NCBI GenBank assembly: GCA_025350945.1
Contig: JANXWW010000407.1
Location: 1 to 39,727 of the forward strand
DNA: 39,727 nt
Direction of reading: 5' to 3'
From: Burkholderiales bacterium
GTDB lineage: Bacteria > Pseudomonadota > Gammaproteobacteria > Burkholderiales > Usitatibacteraceae
Shown here one piece after another: positions 9,135-18,106 of the stretch (the stretch's first letter is position 1; every line of letters starts with the position of its first letter). The notes under the pieces are model-generated. The model ran no database searches. It saw nothing but the letters and a program-made list of their open reading frames with translations, and was not told where the DNA came from. Both the position numbers and the translations under genes were made by a program.

Positions 9135-12100
9135 CTACCGCACCAAACGCTCACCAGGTCGCTTCAACAGCGGTCGCGCGACATTGCCGGAAATCGTAAA
9201 TACGGCGCGATCCTGCGCCACGCTTGAGCGAATTTCCGAATTGATGGTGCCTGATAATGCACCGGAGCCATTCACCACGCTCACATTGCCATTTGCCAGC
9301 AACACGCCGCCCGCCAATTTCATTTTCTCGAAATGCGTCACGCCATCCGCCAGTCGCAATTGCCCGATGAGCTCCGTGTACTTTGATTGCCCGCCGCGCC
9401 CACCGCTGTCGGGCGAGCGCATGGCCTGTACCAGATCGGCGTTGCTGATCGAGCCATCGACCACCTTGAAGCTGCCCAGAATGTTTGGTCTGGCGAGCAG
9501 CGCACCCAGCGTTGGCGCACTACCAGACGCTGTAAATTCACCGCCCATGCGACCGGTCAGTGCGACATCGCGGGTAAACACTTCCGCTAATTGATTGACA
9601 CGAATTTTTTTCGCCGTGAAAATTGAATTAAATTTAATGCCCTCTTTCCAGCTTGCATTCAAGCTGCCGACAATTGAGCCTTCCAGCAATTGCGCATCGA
9701 ATTTCGGGAAGATCAATTCATTGCCCACCAACGTACCTTTGGCCGTCACGCTGTTCACGGGAACAGGCGCGCCAATGGGTAACGACATGCCTTTCGCGGA
9801 AAAATCAACCGTCCACATTTTCGGTGCGGGCGGGCCGACCACATCATCGCCCTGGACAACTGATGGCACAGGCACGACATCAAGCGTCCATTTACCGCCA
9901 CCACCACGCGCCGTTGCCCGTATCAATGCGCCTTGCTTGTCAAACTGCAGGTCAGTATCAAACAACTCAATAGCCACGCCAGGAACAGTGAGCTTCACAT
10001 TTTTCAGCGTGATCTTTTCGATCTCCATGCCCGTGCCACGATTTTTTGCATCCACCCATTGCAACGCACGGGGCATGGCTTCAGGGGCAATCGTGACATC
10101 CTGAAACTCCATGGAATCGACGATGAATTTATCACCATAAAGGGACGCCAAATCCATGCGAAATTTGCCGCTGCCACCTTTCACATCAAGCAGTTTACCC
10201 AGCGCTATCTGCTCAACTTTCAGATGCGGCGCGGGCAACAAAGCAATGCGCAAATTGCTCGCACTCACGTCGTCATGCAGCCATGCTGACAGCGCCGTTT
10301 CAAGACGCGTGCTCAGCTTATTAAGTGGCATCACCTGCAACAGCGCGAACGCAATCGCAACCAGTGCTAGGCCACCGGTGACGAACCAGCGCAACCAATT
10401 GCGCGGCTTTCTGGGCGCGCGCTTTTTCGGCTTGCCTTTTTCAGCATCGAGTCGTTCTTGCTCAACCATTTCATTTTGCAGGCGCAACTCTTTTAGCCGC
10501 GCGACTTGCGCGTTGCGCGACGTTTCTTCCGCCTCGAAATCCAGCCGCGCACGCTCTTCCGCACGCTCGCGCGCTGCGCGTTCTTTGGCAATAGTTTCTT
10601 CGGCTTCACGCTCGGCGCGCTCGCGTCGGGCGGTTTCTTCTTCAGCCGTACGCGAGGCGATCTCGCGGCCTTCAGATTCAAGCGCCGCTTTTTTCTCAGC
10701 TTCCTCGCGAGCGCGGCGCTCGGCCTCCAGCTCTGATTGGCTCTTGAGTTGATCCTGTTGACGCAATTCCTGCTGAATCAGTGTCTGCGCCTGCGCTTTC
10801 ATTTTTGCTTCTTGCTCGACCACCAGCTTGCGGGCCAGATCCGCTTCCACCTTGGCGCGCTCTTCCAACTCTTCGCGCGCGCGGGCTTCCAATCGTGAGC
10901 GATTGCGGGCGTCTGTTTCGCGCTGCGTCTTCGCCTGTTTCTCGGCAGCACGACGCGCTTCTTCCTCTGTTTTCAGCCGTTCGGCAAGCTCGTTCGCCTG
11001 CTTTGACGCAGCAGCGGCCTGCGCTTCAGCATTCTTGCGCGCTTCAACATCACCGCGATTTTTTTTCTCGGCTTCAGCGCGTGTGCGCGCTTCGATTTCT
11101 TGTTGTGCTTCACGCTGCCATTGTGCCTCGGCCTCGGCGGCACGCCGCGCTTCTTCTTCAATTTTCAATCGCGCGGCAAATTCGGCAGCGGCTTTCGATG
11201 CAGCTTCAGCTTGCGCCTCGGCCATTTTTCGCGCTTCAATTTCCGCACGATTTTTTTCTTCGGCAATGGTCGCAATCCGTGCTTCCATTTCCGAGCGAAT
11301 GCGAATTTCCTGCTCGGCCAGCATCAATCTTGCATCTGCTTCCGCGCGCTCAGTGGCTTGCGCTGAAGCACGTGATAAGGTTTTGCGCTCTTCGTCAAGC
11401 CTTAATTCAAGCATCCGCCGCGCTTCGTTTTGCGCTTCTTCGAGGACGGCAGCTTCGACTTCGCTGCGCGCGCTTTCGTTGATATCCGAGCGCAACATCG
11501 TTTCCATCTCTTCGCGCACGGTCGCCTCAATCTCGGCCTTGAGCTGTTGGCGAAGATCACGCTGCGCGGTTTCGAATTCGGCTGCCTGTCGCTTTGCAGC
11601 GGCTTCGGTCTGCATCCGTGCCGCCGCGAGTGCTTTCGCTTCCGCCTCGGCCTCTACTCGCGCGCGGCCCAACGCTTGCGCTTCTGCTTCGGCTTGCGCC
11701 CTGGCGGCGGACAATGCCCGTTGATGTTCGGATTCGCGCTCTACTTGCTCTCGCGTCAAGCGTGCGCGGGTATCCGCCATCGAATCGCGCTGCTGTTTTT
11801 CTTCGATCAGCTTGGCCTCAAGCGCCTTACGCGCTGTTTCCGCCGCAGCTTGCGCGCGCTGCGCCTCTTCCATCGCGCGCAACTCCGCTTCTTTGCGCGC
11901 ACGCGTTTCAACTTCCAGTCGCGCATGCAGTTCGGCCTCGCGCTCGGCTCTGGCGCGCGCCTCGGCTTGCGCTTTTTGTACTTCGAGCTGTCGGGCGCGT
12001 TGAATCTCGGCTTGCACGCGTATTGCTTCTGCCTGCATGCGCTCGCCTTCGGCTTTCGCCTGCGCGCGCGCCGCACTTAATTGCCTCGTATCCACTTTGG

Positions 12101-12500
12101 GTGGCGCAGCGACTGCCACCGGGGTTGCGTGCTCCACCTGATTTGCCAGACTCGCCGCGCGCTGAAATGGTGATGGTCCAAAACTGGCGCTTGAATTGGC
12201 GCTTACGGAGCCTAATTTGCTCACCGCTGTAAAATCAAAATCGTCATCCCCACCAAAATCACTGAGCGGAATCTCAACCTTGATTTCAAAAATTTTGGTA
12301 AAACTATCGCGCTGAAGTTGAGCCAGCGTTTTGCCGACTGCCAATACCGTCATATCCGTTTTGACGGCCAATTGCGCGACTGTTGATTTGCCGTCAATTG
12401 CTTTTAATACGCGCGTCAAATCACGCGATAAAGATTGCGTGCGCTGGTTGACTTGCGTGACGCCTTTGGCTGTTTTTGTAAATACTGTATTCGAATCCAT
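9135..12500 (-). CDS. Winged-helix / coiled-coil / AsmA-like membrane protein
   Basis: About 1121 residues from the ATG at 12500, preceded by AAGAG at a workable distance; a GTG at 12557 would add 19 residues. Three parts are visible. Residues 1-80 form a small helical domain ('VFTKTAKGVTQVNQRTQSLS', then 'VLKAIDGKSTVAQLA') like the winged-helix-type domains at the start of several betaproteobacterial proteins. Residues ~140-690 are an almost pure Ala/Glu/Arg heptad coiled coil. A single membrane helix lies at ~705-725. The last ~400 residues resemble AsmA/DUF748-type repeats ('LSTRLETALSAWLHDDVSASNL', then beta strands with 'LTGRMGGEFTASG'). The C-terminal part would lie in the periplasm and the coiled coil in the cytoplasm. 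AsmA-like proteins are linked to outer-membrane lipid homeostasis. The function of this combination is not known to me. Confidence 0.75.
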   Translation of the reverse strand: MDSNTVFTKTAKGVTQVNQRTQSLSRDLTRVLKAIDGKSTVAQLAVKTDMTVLAVGKTLAQLQRDSFTKIFEIKVEIPLSDFGGDDDFDFTAVSKLGSVSANSSASFGPSPFQRAASLANQVEHATPVAVAAPPKVDTRQLSAARAQAKAEGERMQAEAIRVQAEIQRARQLEVQKAQAEARARAEREAELHARLEVETRARKEAELRAMEEAQRAQAAAETARKALEAKLIEEKQQRDSMADTRARLTREQVERESEHQRALSAARAQAEAEAQALGRARVEAEAEAKALAAARMQTEAAAKRQAAEFETAQRDLRQQLKAEIEATVREEMETMLRSDINESARSEVEAAVLEEAQNEARRMLELRLDEERKTLSRASAQATERAEADARLMLAEQEIRIRSEMEARIATIAEEKNRAEIEARKMAEAQAEAASKAAAEFAARLKIEEEARRAAEAEAQWQREAQQEIEARTRAEAEKKNRGDVEARKNAEAQAAAASKQANELAERLKTEEEARRAAEKQAKTQRETDARNRSRLEARAREELEERAKVEADLARKLVVEQEAKMKAQAQTLIQQELRQQDQLKSQSELEAERRAREEAEKKAALESEGREIASRTAEEETARRERAEREAEETIAKERAARERAEERARLDFEAEETSRNAQVARLKELRLQNEMVEQERLDAEKGKPKKRAPRKPRNWLRWFVTGGLALVAIAFALLQVMPLNKLSTRLETALSAWLHDDVSASNLRIALLPAPHLKVEQIALGKLLDVKGGSGKFRMDLASLYGDKFIVDSMEFQDVTIAPEAMPRALQWVDAKNRGTGMEIEKITLKNVKLTVPGVAIELFDTDLQFDKQGALIRATARGGGGKWTLDVVPVPSVVQGDDVVGPPAPKMWTVDFSAKGMSLPIGAPVPVNSVTAKGTLVGNELIFPKFDAQLLEGSIVGSLNASWKEGIKFNSIFTAKKIRVNQLAEVFTRDVALTGRMGGEFTASGSAPTLGALLARPNILGSFKVVDGSISNADLVQAMRSPDSGGRGGQSKYTELIGQLRLADGVTHFEKMKLAGGVLLANGNVSVVNGSGALSGTINSEIRSSVAQDRAVFTISGNVARPLLKRPGERLVR

Positions 12501-12845
12501 CGCGTGGCTCTTAATGTAGGCATTGATATTGTCGTCGCGTCCTGATGCTCGTTGCACCCATCGCTAATCCACACTCCCAGCGACGCGACATCGTTGATAA
12601 CGCCGCTTTAGGCGCGTAGGAACTTTACTAAGGAACCTTATCGTGGAACTTTATTTAAACCATTATGATGACACTATGTTCTAAGACTTTGTTTTAGCAC
12701 ACTTCTATGTTCTCATGAATTTCAATTTCATGCGATCAAAACTCGATAGTACTTTACAAAGTCAACGAAACCTTTCCGCGCCCGTTGTGTAAGCAGAAGC
12801 GTTTTAAAACATCCATTTGTCCCGCCGTCACCAGAGGATCACGTT
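12501..12845. promoter_or_regulatory. Divergent intergenic control region with several repeats
   Basis: A 345-bp gap between the leftward AsmA-like gene and the rightward DUF6600 gene, with no credible gene in it. It contains three GGAAC repeats 13 bp apart (12619-12657) and two copies of CTATGTTCT 31 bp apart (12674-12682 and 12705-12713). It also has a perfect inverted repeat CATGAA/TTCATG with a 7-bp spacer (12714-12732). An AGAGG ribosome binding site at about 12832 serves the DUF6600 gene. GGAAC at 12619 followed after 17 bp by TCGT resembles the -35/-10 layout of ECF-sigma promoters reading rightward. Confidence 0.5.
12619..12657 (+). repeat. Three tandem GGAAC(T/C)TTA repeats with 13-bp period
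   Basis: GGAACTTTA at 12619, GGAACCTTA at 12632 and GGAACTTTA at 12645 begin exactly 13 bp apart, about 200 bp upstream of the DUF6600 start. The regular spacing suggests binding-site repeats; GGAAC is also the classic ECF -35 core. Confidence 0.65.
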
Positions 12846-15155
12846 ATGCTGAAACCATTCCGCCAAGTACTTAACCGATCATCAGTCATATTGGCCGCAC
12901 TTGCCACCGCACTTGCCACCACACTCGCTACCGCAACTTTCGCCGCCAGTGTGTCTGCCGAGCCGCCCAACCGCGTCGGCAGAGTGAGTCTGGTTACAGG
13001 CAATGTTTCGTTCTTTATGGATCGCAGCGAAGGCTGGAAACCAGCGCGCATTAATTTCCCCGTGACTTCTGAGAATTCCGTCTGGACTGAAGGTGCCTCA
13101 CGTGCGGAAGTCCGGATTGGCCCATCGGCGATCCGTGTTGATGATAATTCGATTCTGGATTTTATCCGTATCGATGACGACAATACGCTGGCCTATCTTC
13201 AACGGGGCAGTATCAATATTCGCAATCGCGGGGATGGCGATAGTCGTGACCGCAACACATTAAGCGTGGAGACCGCGGATGGTCGTTTTGTGATCGAAGG
13301 CAATGGTCGCTACCGCATTGATGCCGCGCAGGATGGCGCGGAAAGCCGCATTTCTGTCTATGCCGGACGCGCACGCTTTGAAGCCACCAACAGCCGCGAG
13401 AGCGCGATCATCATTGATCGCGGCCGCACCCTGATTGCTGAGGGTAGTCGCGGGGCAAATAATTATCGTTTTGAAACCGCCTCGGAATCAGATTTTGATC
13501 GCTGGGCAGATGCGCGGGATCGCGACTGGGATCGCACTCACACGCGTTATGTGAACTCACAAGTTGTATCGTCGTACATGACTGGTTACGAGGAGCTTGA
13601 TACCCACGGCGACTGGATTGACAACGGCGAATATGGCCGTGTCTGGGCACCACGCTATGTGTCGTCTGGCTGGGCACCGTATCGTCATGGCTCATGGTCA
13701 TACGTCAATCCATGGGGCTGGACCTGGGTAGATGATGCGCCGTGGGGTTTCGCGCCGTTTCACTATGGTCGTTGGGTGACAATCAATTCGCGCTGGTGCT
13801 GGTGGCCGGGCGCATACAACCGTCGTCCCGCTTACGCGCCTGCACTAGTCGCCTGGTACGGTCGCCCCGGCTTGAGCGTGAATATTGCCGTCGGCGAATC
13901 AGTAGGCTGGTTTCCGCTGGCACCGCGTGAACATTACGTGCCGCGCTACACGAATAACGTGAACTATATTCGCAATGTAAATTACGTGACCAACAACGTG
14001 ACGATCATCAACAACAATCCACCCGCGCGCTATCAAAATCAGGTGCCGGGTGCGACGTTTGTGAATCAGAATGTATTTGTGCAATCCAAACCAATCGCGG
14101 TTAACGCGATTCGCGAAACGTCGGCCAACATTGCCACGTTCCAACCGCAGCAAGTAATGAATGTGCCGCGCCCGATTGTGCAGGGTCAGCCGGTATTAGC
14201 GGGGCAACCCATGCAGCAGAATGCGAATTCAAATGCAGCAAATTCAGTGTGGGCGCGTGGTCGCAATAACGTGGCACCGGTGTATGCAGCAGCGCCACAG
14301 ATGCAGGGTGGACAAGTTCAAAACCAGCAGGGCCAGCAAGTGCAGCAAAATCAAGTACCGGGTCGCGTTGGTGGTGCAGCGGTTGCAGGTGCAGCCGCGA
14401 TTAATAATGGCGCGCCATCACAAGCAATCGCGCCAGTAACGCCTGTCGTAAATGGCGCTGTTGTTGGCAAGCCGCTGCAACAGGGCGGGACACAAGCTCA
14501 ATTACAACCTCAGTTACAACCCCCAGCGCAACAAGTTCCGCCGCGCGCAACAGGCGCACCGAATGCGATTCCTCCCGTACCCGCTTTTGTACCTGTGGCA
14601 CCCGCACCCATCGCTGTGCAATCAGCACAGCGCCCGCCAGTCGTGAATCAAATGGTGCAGCCGGTGTTGCAGCAACAACCGCAACCCGCCTATGTGCAAC
14701 AAGGTGCGAAGCCGGGCTTAATAAACGGTGGCGAACCTAATGGGCAACAGCGTATTCGTCAAAATCGCGGGCCGGAAGCAGGCGATGCCAACGTGAATCC
14801 GCAAGCAAGACCGCAGCGCGAGATTACACAACAACATACACAACAACATACACAACAGCACGTACAACAAATTCAACAAAACGCCGTGCCGGTTCAGCGA
14901 CAAGAACGTCAGGAACGTCAGGAACGTCAACAAGAACGACAAGTGCAAGCCGCACAGCGCGTGCAGCCGCAGCAACAAGTTCAACAAATCCAGCAGCAAC
15001 AAACTCAGCAGCAACCACACGCTCAAGCGCATCCTCAGCAGCAGCACCAACAACACCAACAACAAGCAGAAAAACCACAGCTCGCCGAGAAACCACAACA
15101 TGTCGAAAAACCAGTCCGTGAAGGCCAGGGCAAGCAGGGGCAACAACAGCAATAA
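12846..15155 (+). CDS. Secreted DUF6600 / FecR-like protein with Gln-rich tail
   Basis: A 769-residue protein with a clear signal peptide (residues 1-38, cleavage after VSA). Residues ~42-200 have a FecR-like beta pattern ('RVGRVSLVTGNVSF', 'GASRAEVRIG', 'LQRGSINIRN'). Residues ~247-322 are the DUF6600 region with repeated Trp/Gly/Tyr blocks ('LDTHGDWIDNGEYGRVW', 'GWAPYRHGSW', 'WGWTWVDDAPWGFAPFHYG', 'WCWWPG'). From about 430 the protein is low complexity: Asn/Pro/Ala-rich, then strongly Gln/His-rich (about 650-769). Proteins with this layout are probably periplasmic or surface exposed, and the function is unknown. AGAGG sits 9 bp before the ATG. The gene is monocistronic, with a control region upstream and a terminator-like hairpin downstream. 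Confidence 0.85.
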   Translation: MLKPFRQVLNRSSVILAALATALATTLATATFAASVSAEPPNRVGRVSLVTGNVSFFMDRSEGWKPARINFPVTSENSVWTEGASRAEVRIGPSAIRVDDNSILDFIRIDDDNTLAYLQRGSINIRNRGDGDSRDRNTLSVETADGRFVIEGNGRYRIDAAQDGAESRISVYAGRARFEATNSRESAIIIDRGRTLIAEGSRGANNYRFETASESDFDRWADARDRDWDRTHTRYVNSQVVSSYMTGYEELDTHGDWIDNGEYGRVWAPRYVSSGWAPYRHGSWSYVNPWGWTWVDDAPWGFAPFHYGRWVTINSRWCWWPGAYNRRPAYAPALVAWYGRPGLSVNIAVGESVGWFPLAPREHYVPRYTNNVNYIRNVNYVTNNVTIINNNPPARYQNQVPGATFVNQNVFVQSKPIAVNAIRETSANIATFQPQQVMNVPRPIVQGQPVLAGQPMQQNANSNAANSVWARGRNNVAPVYAAAPQMQGGQVQNQQGQQVQQNQVPGRVGGAAVAGAAAINNGAPSQAIAPVTPVVNGAVVGKPLQQGGTQAQLQPQLQPPAQQVPPRATGAPNAIPPVPAFVPVAPAPIAVQSAQRPPVVNQMVQPVLQQQPQPAYVQQGAKPGLINGGEPNGQQRIRQNRGPEAGDANVNPQARPQREITQQHTQQHTQQHVQQIQQNAVPVQRQERQERQERQQERQVQAAQRVQPQQQVQQIQQQQTQQQPHAQAHPQQQHQQHQQQAEKPQLAEKPQHVEKPVREGQGKQGQQQQ
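14826..14861 (+). repeat. 12-bp tandem repeat coding for Thr-Gln-Gln-His
   Basis: ACACAACAACAT occurs at 14826 and 14838, with a degenerate third copy at 14850-14861, inside the Gln-rich tail. It suggests growth of the tail by replication slippage. Confidence 0.7.
14904..14930 (+). repeat. 9-bp tandem repeat coding for Glu-Arg-Gln
   Basis: GAACGTCAG occurs at 14904 and 14913, with a one-base variant at 14922, inside the Gln-rich tail. It is a second sign of slippage-driven expansion. Confidence 0.7.
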
Positions 15156-15213
15156 ATAAGTTGTGTATCGATATCGCCGAGCCCCAGCATTGGCGACATT
15201 CTTTAAGCTCTAT

Positions 15214-15243
15214 GCCTGAAGACGCCCTATTGGCGAGGCTTTT
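15214..15243 (+). terminator. Possible terminator after the DUF6600 gene
   Basis: GCCT...CGCC, loop CTATT, GGCG-AGGC followed by TTTTC, 59 bp after the stop codon. The stem has a 5-base bulge, so it is only moderately convincing. It would separate DUF6600 from the convergent LysR gene. Confidence 0.4.
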
Positions 15244-15304
15244 CAGGTATTGCCTCTGAAACTGCCCTCCCTACCTTGTGTTTGAGCATGTAGCCATTTG
15301 AAAA

Positions 15305-16264
15305 CTACTTTTTCTGCTTCTCCCAATACGGCGGATCGCCGAAGGTTTTTTTCAGAAAATCGATAAACACGCGCACCTTGGCGGGTAAAAATTTTCGGTC
15401 AGGGTAGACGGCAAAAATATCGTTGCCCGGTGCGGCGAATTTGGGCAGCACTTCGATCAATCTGCCGCGCTCGATTTCCTCCGAGACTTCCCATGCACTG
15501 CGCCACGCGAGGCCCTGCCCGGCGTGTGCCCAGCGGGTGAGGACTTCACCATCGTTGCATTGCAGATTGCCACTGACTTTGACGGTGATGTTTTTGGCCG
15601 CTGCATTTTCAGCCTTAGATGCCTTGGCGTCCTTGGTATCCGCTGGCTCGCGAAACGTCCATGAATCTGCGAGGCCTGCTTCGGTCGCGGTGACTAGGCA
15701 ATGATGCTTGGCTAGGTCTGCCAAGACCATCGGCTTGCCGCTGCGTTTGATGTACTCGGGCGAGGCAACCACGACGCGATGATTACGCGCCAATTTGCTG
15801 GCGATAAGATCGGCGTTTTTTAAATCCGCAATGCGAACAGCTAAATCAACACGTTCGTTTTTTAAATCAACCAGCCGCTCAGACAAAAGCAGCGTCACAC
15901 TTAAATTCGGATGTGCCGCCGTGAACGCGGGCAAATGCGGGGCGATATGTTTGCGACCAAACGCGGTCGGTGCCGAGACAATCAAACGCCCGGTCGCACT
16001 CTTGGCACCGACGGAAAGCGACTCTTCGGCGGCGCGCAATTCATTCATGATGTTGCGCACGTCTTCAAAAAACGCGGCACCTTCCGGTGTTAAGGTAATT
16101 TTCCGCGTCGAGCGTTTGAACAGCTTCACGCCAAGCTGCTCTTCGAGCTGATCGATCCGCCGCCCGACCATCGCCGGCGTAACGCCTTCTGATCGGGCAA
16201 CGGATGATAGGCTCTCGGATTTGGCGACATCCAAAAACGTTTGTAGTGCTTTAAAACGGTCCAT
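15305..16264 (-). CDS. LysR-family transcriptional regulator
   Basis: A 319-residue regulator from the ATG at 16264, which has a strong AGGAGA ribosome binding site 5-6 bp upstream; a longer frame to 16360 lacks one. The N-terminal helix-turn-helix ('FLDVAKSESLSSVARSEGVTPAMVGRRIDQLEEQLG') and linker helix occupy about residues 1-85. The periplasmic-binding-protein-like effector domain begins at about 90 with 'GRLIVSAPTAFGRKHIAPHLPAF'. A charged insertion rich in Lys and Ala (about 200-225, 'DTKDAKASKAENAAAK') is unusual for the family and accounts for the slightly long size. It is transcribed divergently from malate synthase A, the classic arrangement in which a LysR protein controls the neighbouring metabolic gene. 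The effector is unknown. Confidence 0.92.
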   Translation of the reverse strand: MDRFKALQTFLDVAKSESLSSVARSEGVTPAMVGRRIDQLEEQLGVKLFKRSTRKITLTPEGAAFFEDVRNIMNELRAAEESLSVGAKSATGRLIVSAPTAFGRKHIAPHLPAFTAAHPNLSVTLLLSERLVDLKNERVDLAVRIADLKNADLIASKLARNHRVVVASPEYIKRSGKPMVLADLAKHHCLVTATEAGLADSWTFREPADTKDAKASKAENAAAKNITVKVSGNLQCNDGEVLTRWAHAGQGLAWRSAWEVSEEIERGRLIEVLPKFAAPGNDIFAVYPDRKFLPAKVRVFIDFLKKTFGDPPYWEKQKK

Positions 16265-16450
16265 TTTTTCTCCTCGACTCATCAAACAGATTATGTGCGG
16301 TACGATATGAGATATTTTTGTTTTACTAATGATTATATTATTTTTTATATCATAATACATGAAGGATAATATGGTTATCGTTTGATCTCGTCCATTTCAA
16401 TATTGCCCCTCAATTGTCTCAATTGTCCATCACGCATTTCAGGAAAAATT
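16265..16450. promoter_or_regulatory. LysR/aceB divergent promoter region
   Basis: A 186-bp gap with a very AT-rich core (about 16305-16380), in strong contrast to the flanking genes. TGATTATAT at about 16328 and ATATCATA at about 16347 form an imperfect inverted repeat around a T-tract, which fits a LysR-type (T-N11-A) binding site and the two divergent promoters. The assignment is inferred from position and composition. Confidence 0.45.
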
Positions 16451-18082
16451 ATGAACGCAACCAGTAACCCATTCATCACCAGTTTGCCTCATTCGGCTTC
16501 AATTCCCGGTCTGGCGATTCACGCGGCCATCACACCTGCGTTTGCTGAGATTCTCACGCCAGAAGCGCTGACATTTTTCGTCAAACTTGCCCGCAAATTC
16601 GAGCCCACTCGTCAAACCTTACTCGCTAAACGTGATGTACGGCAAAAAGAATTTGATGCCGGGATGTTGCCTGATTTTTTGTCCGCCACAAAGAGTATTC
16701 GCGACGGTGACTGGGTGGTGGCACCGGTGCCAAAAGATATTCAGGATCGCCGCGTGGAAATTACCGGCCCGACCGATCGCAAGATGGTGATCAACGCGCT
16801 CAACTGCGGCGCGAATACCTTTATGGCTGATTTTGAAGACGCAAATTGCCCAACCTGGCACAACATGATTGACGGGCAAATCAATTTGCGTGATGCAAAT
16901 TTACGCACGATCACGCTTACGCAAAACGGTAAATCGTACAAGCTCCACGACAAGCCCGCCGTGCTGTTTCCACGCCCGCGCGGCTGGCATCTTGACGAAA
17001 AACATATCACGCTGGATGGCAAGCCGGTATCAGGCGGCATCTTCGATTTCGCGATGTATTTTTTCCACAACGTCAAAACATTACTCGCGCGTGGCAGCGG
17101 TGTGTATTTGTATTTGCCGAAAATGGAATCATATTTTGAAGCACGTTTGTGGAACGATATTTTTGTTGCTGCGCAGACTGAAATTGGTGTGCCGCAGGGA
17201 TCAATCAAAGGCACGGTGCTGATCGAAACCATCGTCGCCGCATTCGAGATGGACGAGATTTTGTACGAGTTGCGCGAACACAGCGCGGGCCTGAATATTG
17301 GTCGCTGGGATTACATTTTTTCAGCGATCAAAAAATTCCGTCTCAATAAAGATTTCTGCCTCGCGGATCGTGCGCAGGTGACCATGATGGCCCCGTTTCT
17401 GCGTGCATACGCGCTCACGCTGGTGAAAACTTGTCACAAGCGCAAAGCATTTGCGATGGGCGGCATGGCGGCGCAAATTCCGATCAAAAACGATCCTGCA
17501 GCAAATGATGCCGCGTTTGAAAAAGTGCGTCTCGACAAACTGCGTGAAGTCACCGATGGCTGTGATGGCACGTGGGTCGCGCACCCCGGCTTGGTCGCGG
17601 TGGCGAAAGCGGTATTCGATGAGCACATGCCCTCGCCCAATCAAATTCACAAGCAACGTGATGATGTGAATTACAAGGCCCAAGATTTACTCGATTTCCG
17701 CCCCGAAGCACCGATCACCGAAGCTGGTGTGCGCAACAATATTCAGGTCGGCATTCAGTATGTTGGCTCATGGCTCGGTGGCAACGGTTGCGTGCCGATT
17801 TTTAATTTGATGGAAGATGCCGCCACCGCCGAAATTTCGCGCAGCCAAGTATGGCAGTGGATTCGCTCGAGCAAAGGTGTACTCGACGATGGCCGCAAGG
17901 TGACGAAAGAAATGGTCAAACAATTGATCGCCGATGAGCTCAAAAAAACGCCGGACATCGCAGGCGAAGCCGCTTATGCCGCAGGCAAATATGTTGACGG
18001 TGCCGCGATGTTTGAAAAACTTGTCATGGACGATCATTACGAAGAATTTTTAACGCTGCCCGCGTATCGGGCGATGGCGTAA
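16451..18082 (+). CDS. aceB: Malate synthase A
   Basis: A 543-residue enzyme (E. coli AceB is 533). The start is the ATG at 16451, preceded by CAGGAAAAA; an earlier in-frame ATG at 16382 lies in the promoter region and would add 23 unlikely residues. Visible family blocks are 'FMADFEDANCPTWHNMIDGQ', 'LFPRPRGWHL', 'YFFHN', 'YLPKMESYFEARLWNDIF', 'GTVLIETIVAAFEMDEIL', 'HSAGLNIGRWDYIFS' and 'CDGTWVAHPGL'. The enzyme condenses glyoxylate with acetyl-CoA to malate in the glyoxylate shunt, allowing growth on acetate or fatty acids. Isocitrate lyase (aceA) is not in the window. Control by the divergent LysR gene is likely. Confidence 0.96.
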   Translation: MNATSNPFITSLPHSASIPGLAIHAAITPAFAEILTPEALTFFVKLARKFEPTRQTLLAKRDVRQKEFDAGMLPDFLSATKSIRDGDWVVAPVPKDIQDRRVEITGPTDRKMVINALNCGANTFMADFEDANCPTWHNMIDGQINLRDANLRTITLTQNGKSYKLHDKPAVLFPRPRGWHLDEKHITLDGKPVSGGIFDFAMYFFHNVKTLLARGSGVYLYLPKMESYFEARLWNDIFVAAQTEIGVPQGSIKGTVLIETIVAAFEMDEILYELREHSAGLNIGRWDYIFSAIKKFRLNKDFCLADRAQVTMMAPFLRAYALTLVKTCHKRKAFAMGGMAAQIPIKNDPAANDAAFEKVRLDKLREVTDGCDGTWVAHPGLVAVAKAVFDEHMPSPNQIHKQRDDVNYKAQDLLDFRPEAPITEAGVRNNIQVGIQYVGSWLGGNGCVPIFNLMEDAATAEISRSQVWQWIRSSKGVLDDGRKVTKEMVKQLIADELKKTPDIAGEAAYAAGKYVDGAAMFEKLVMDDHYEEFLTLPAYRAMA

Positions 18083-18106
18083 TTCAGGGACAAAAAAAGC
18101 TTGGCG

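Noticed and set aside
10156..12080. Several long open frames on the + strand opposite the coiled-coil gene
   Set aside because: They are Ser/Arg/Ala- or Leu/Arg-rich mirror images of the repeated Glu/Ala/Arg codons of the real gene, and none has a recognisable domain.
14718..15152. Leu- or Val-rich frames antisense to the Gln-rich tail
   Set aside because: They are the complement of CAA/CAG repeats, which gives artificial Leu/Val runs that look like membrane helices.
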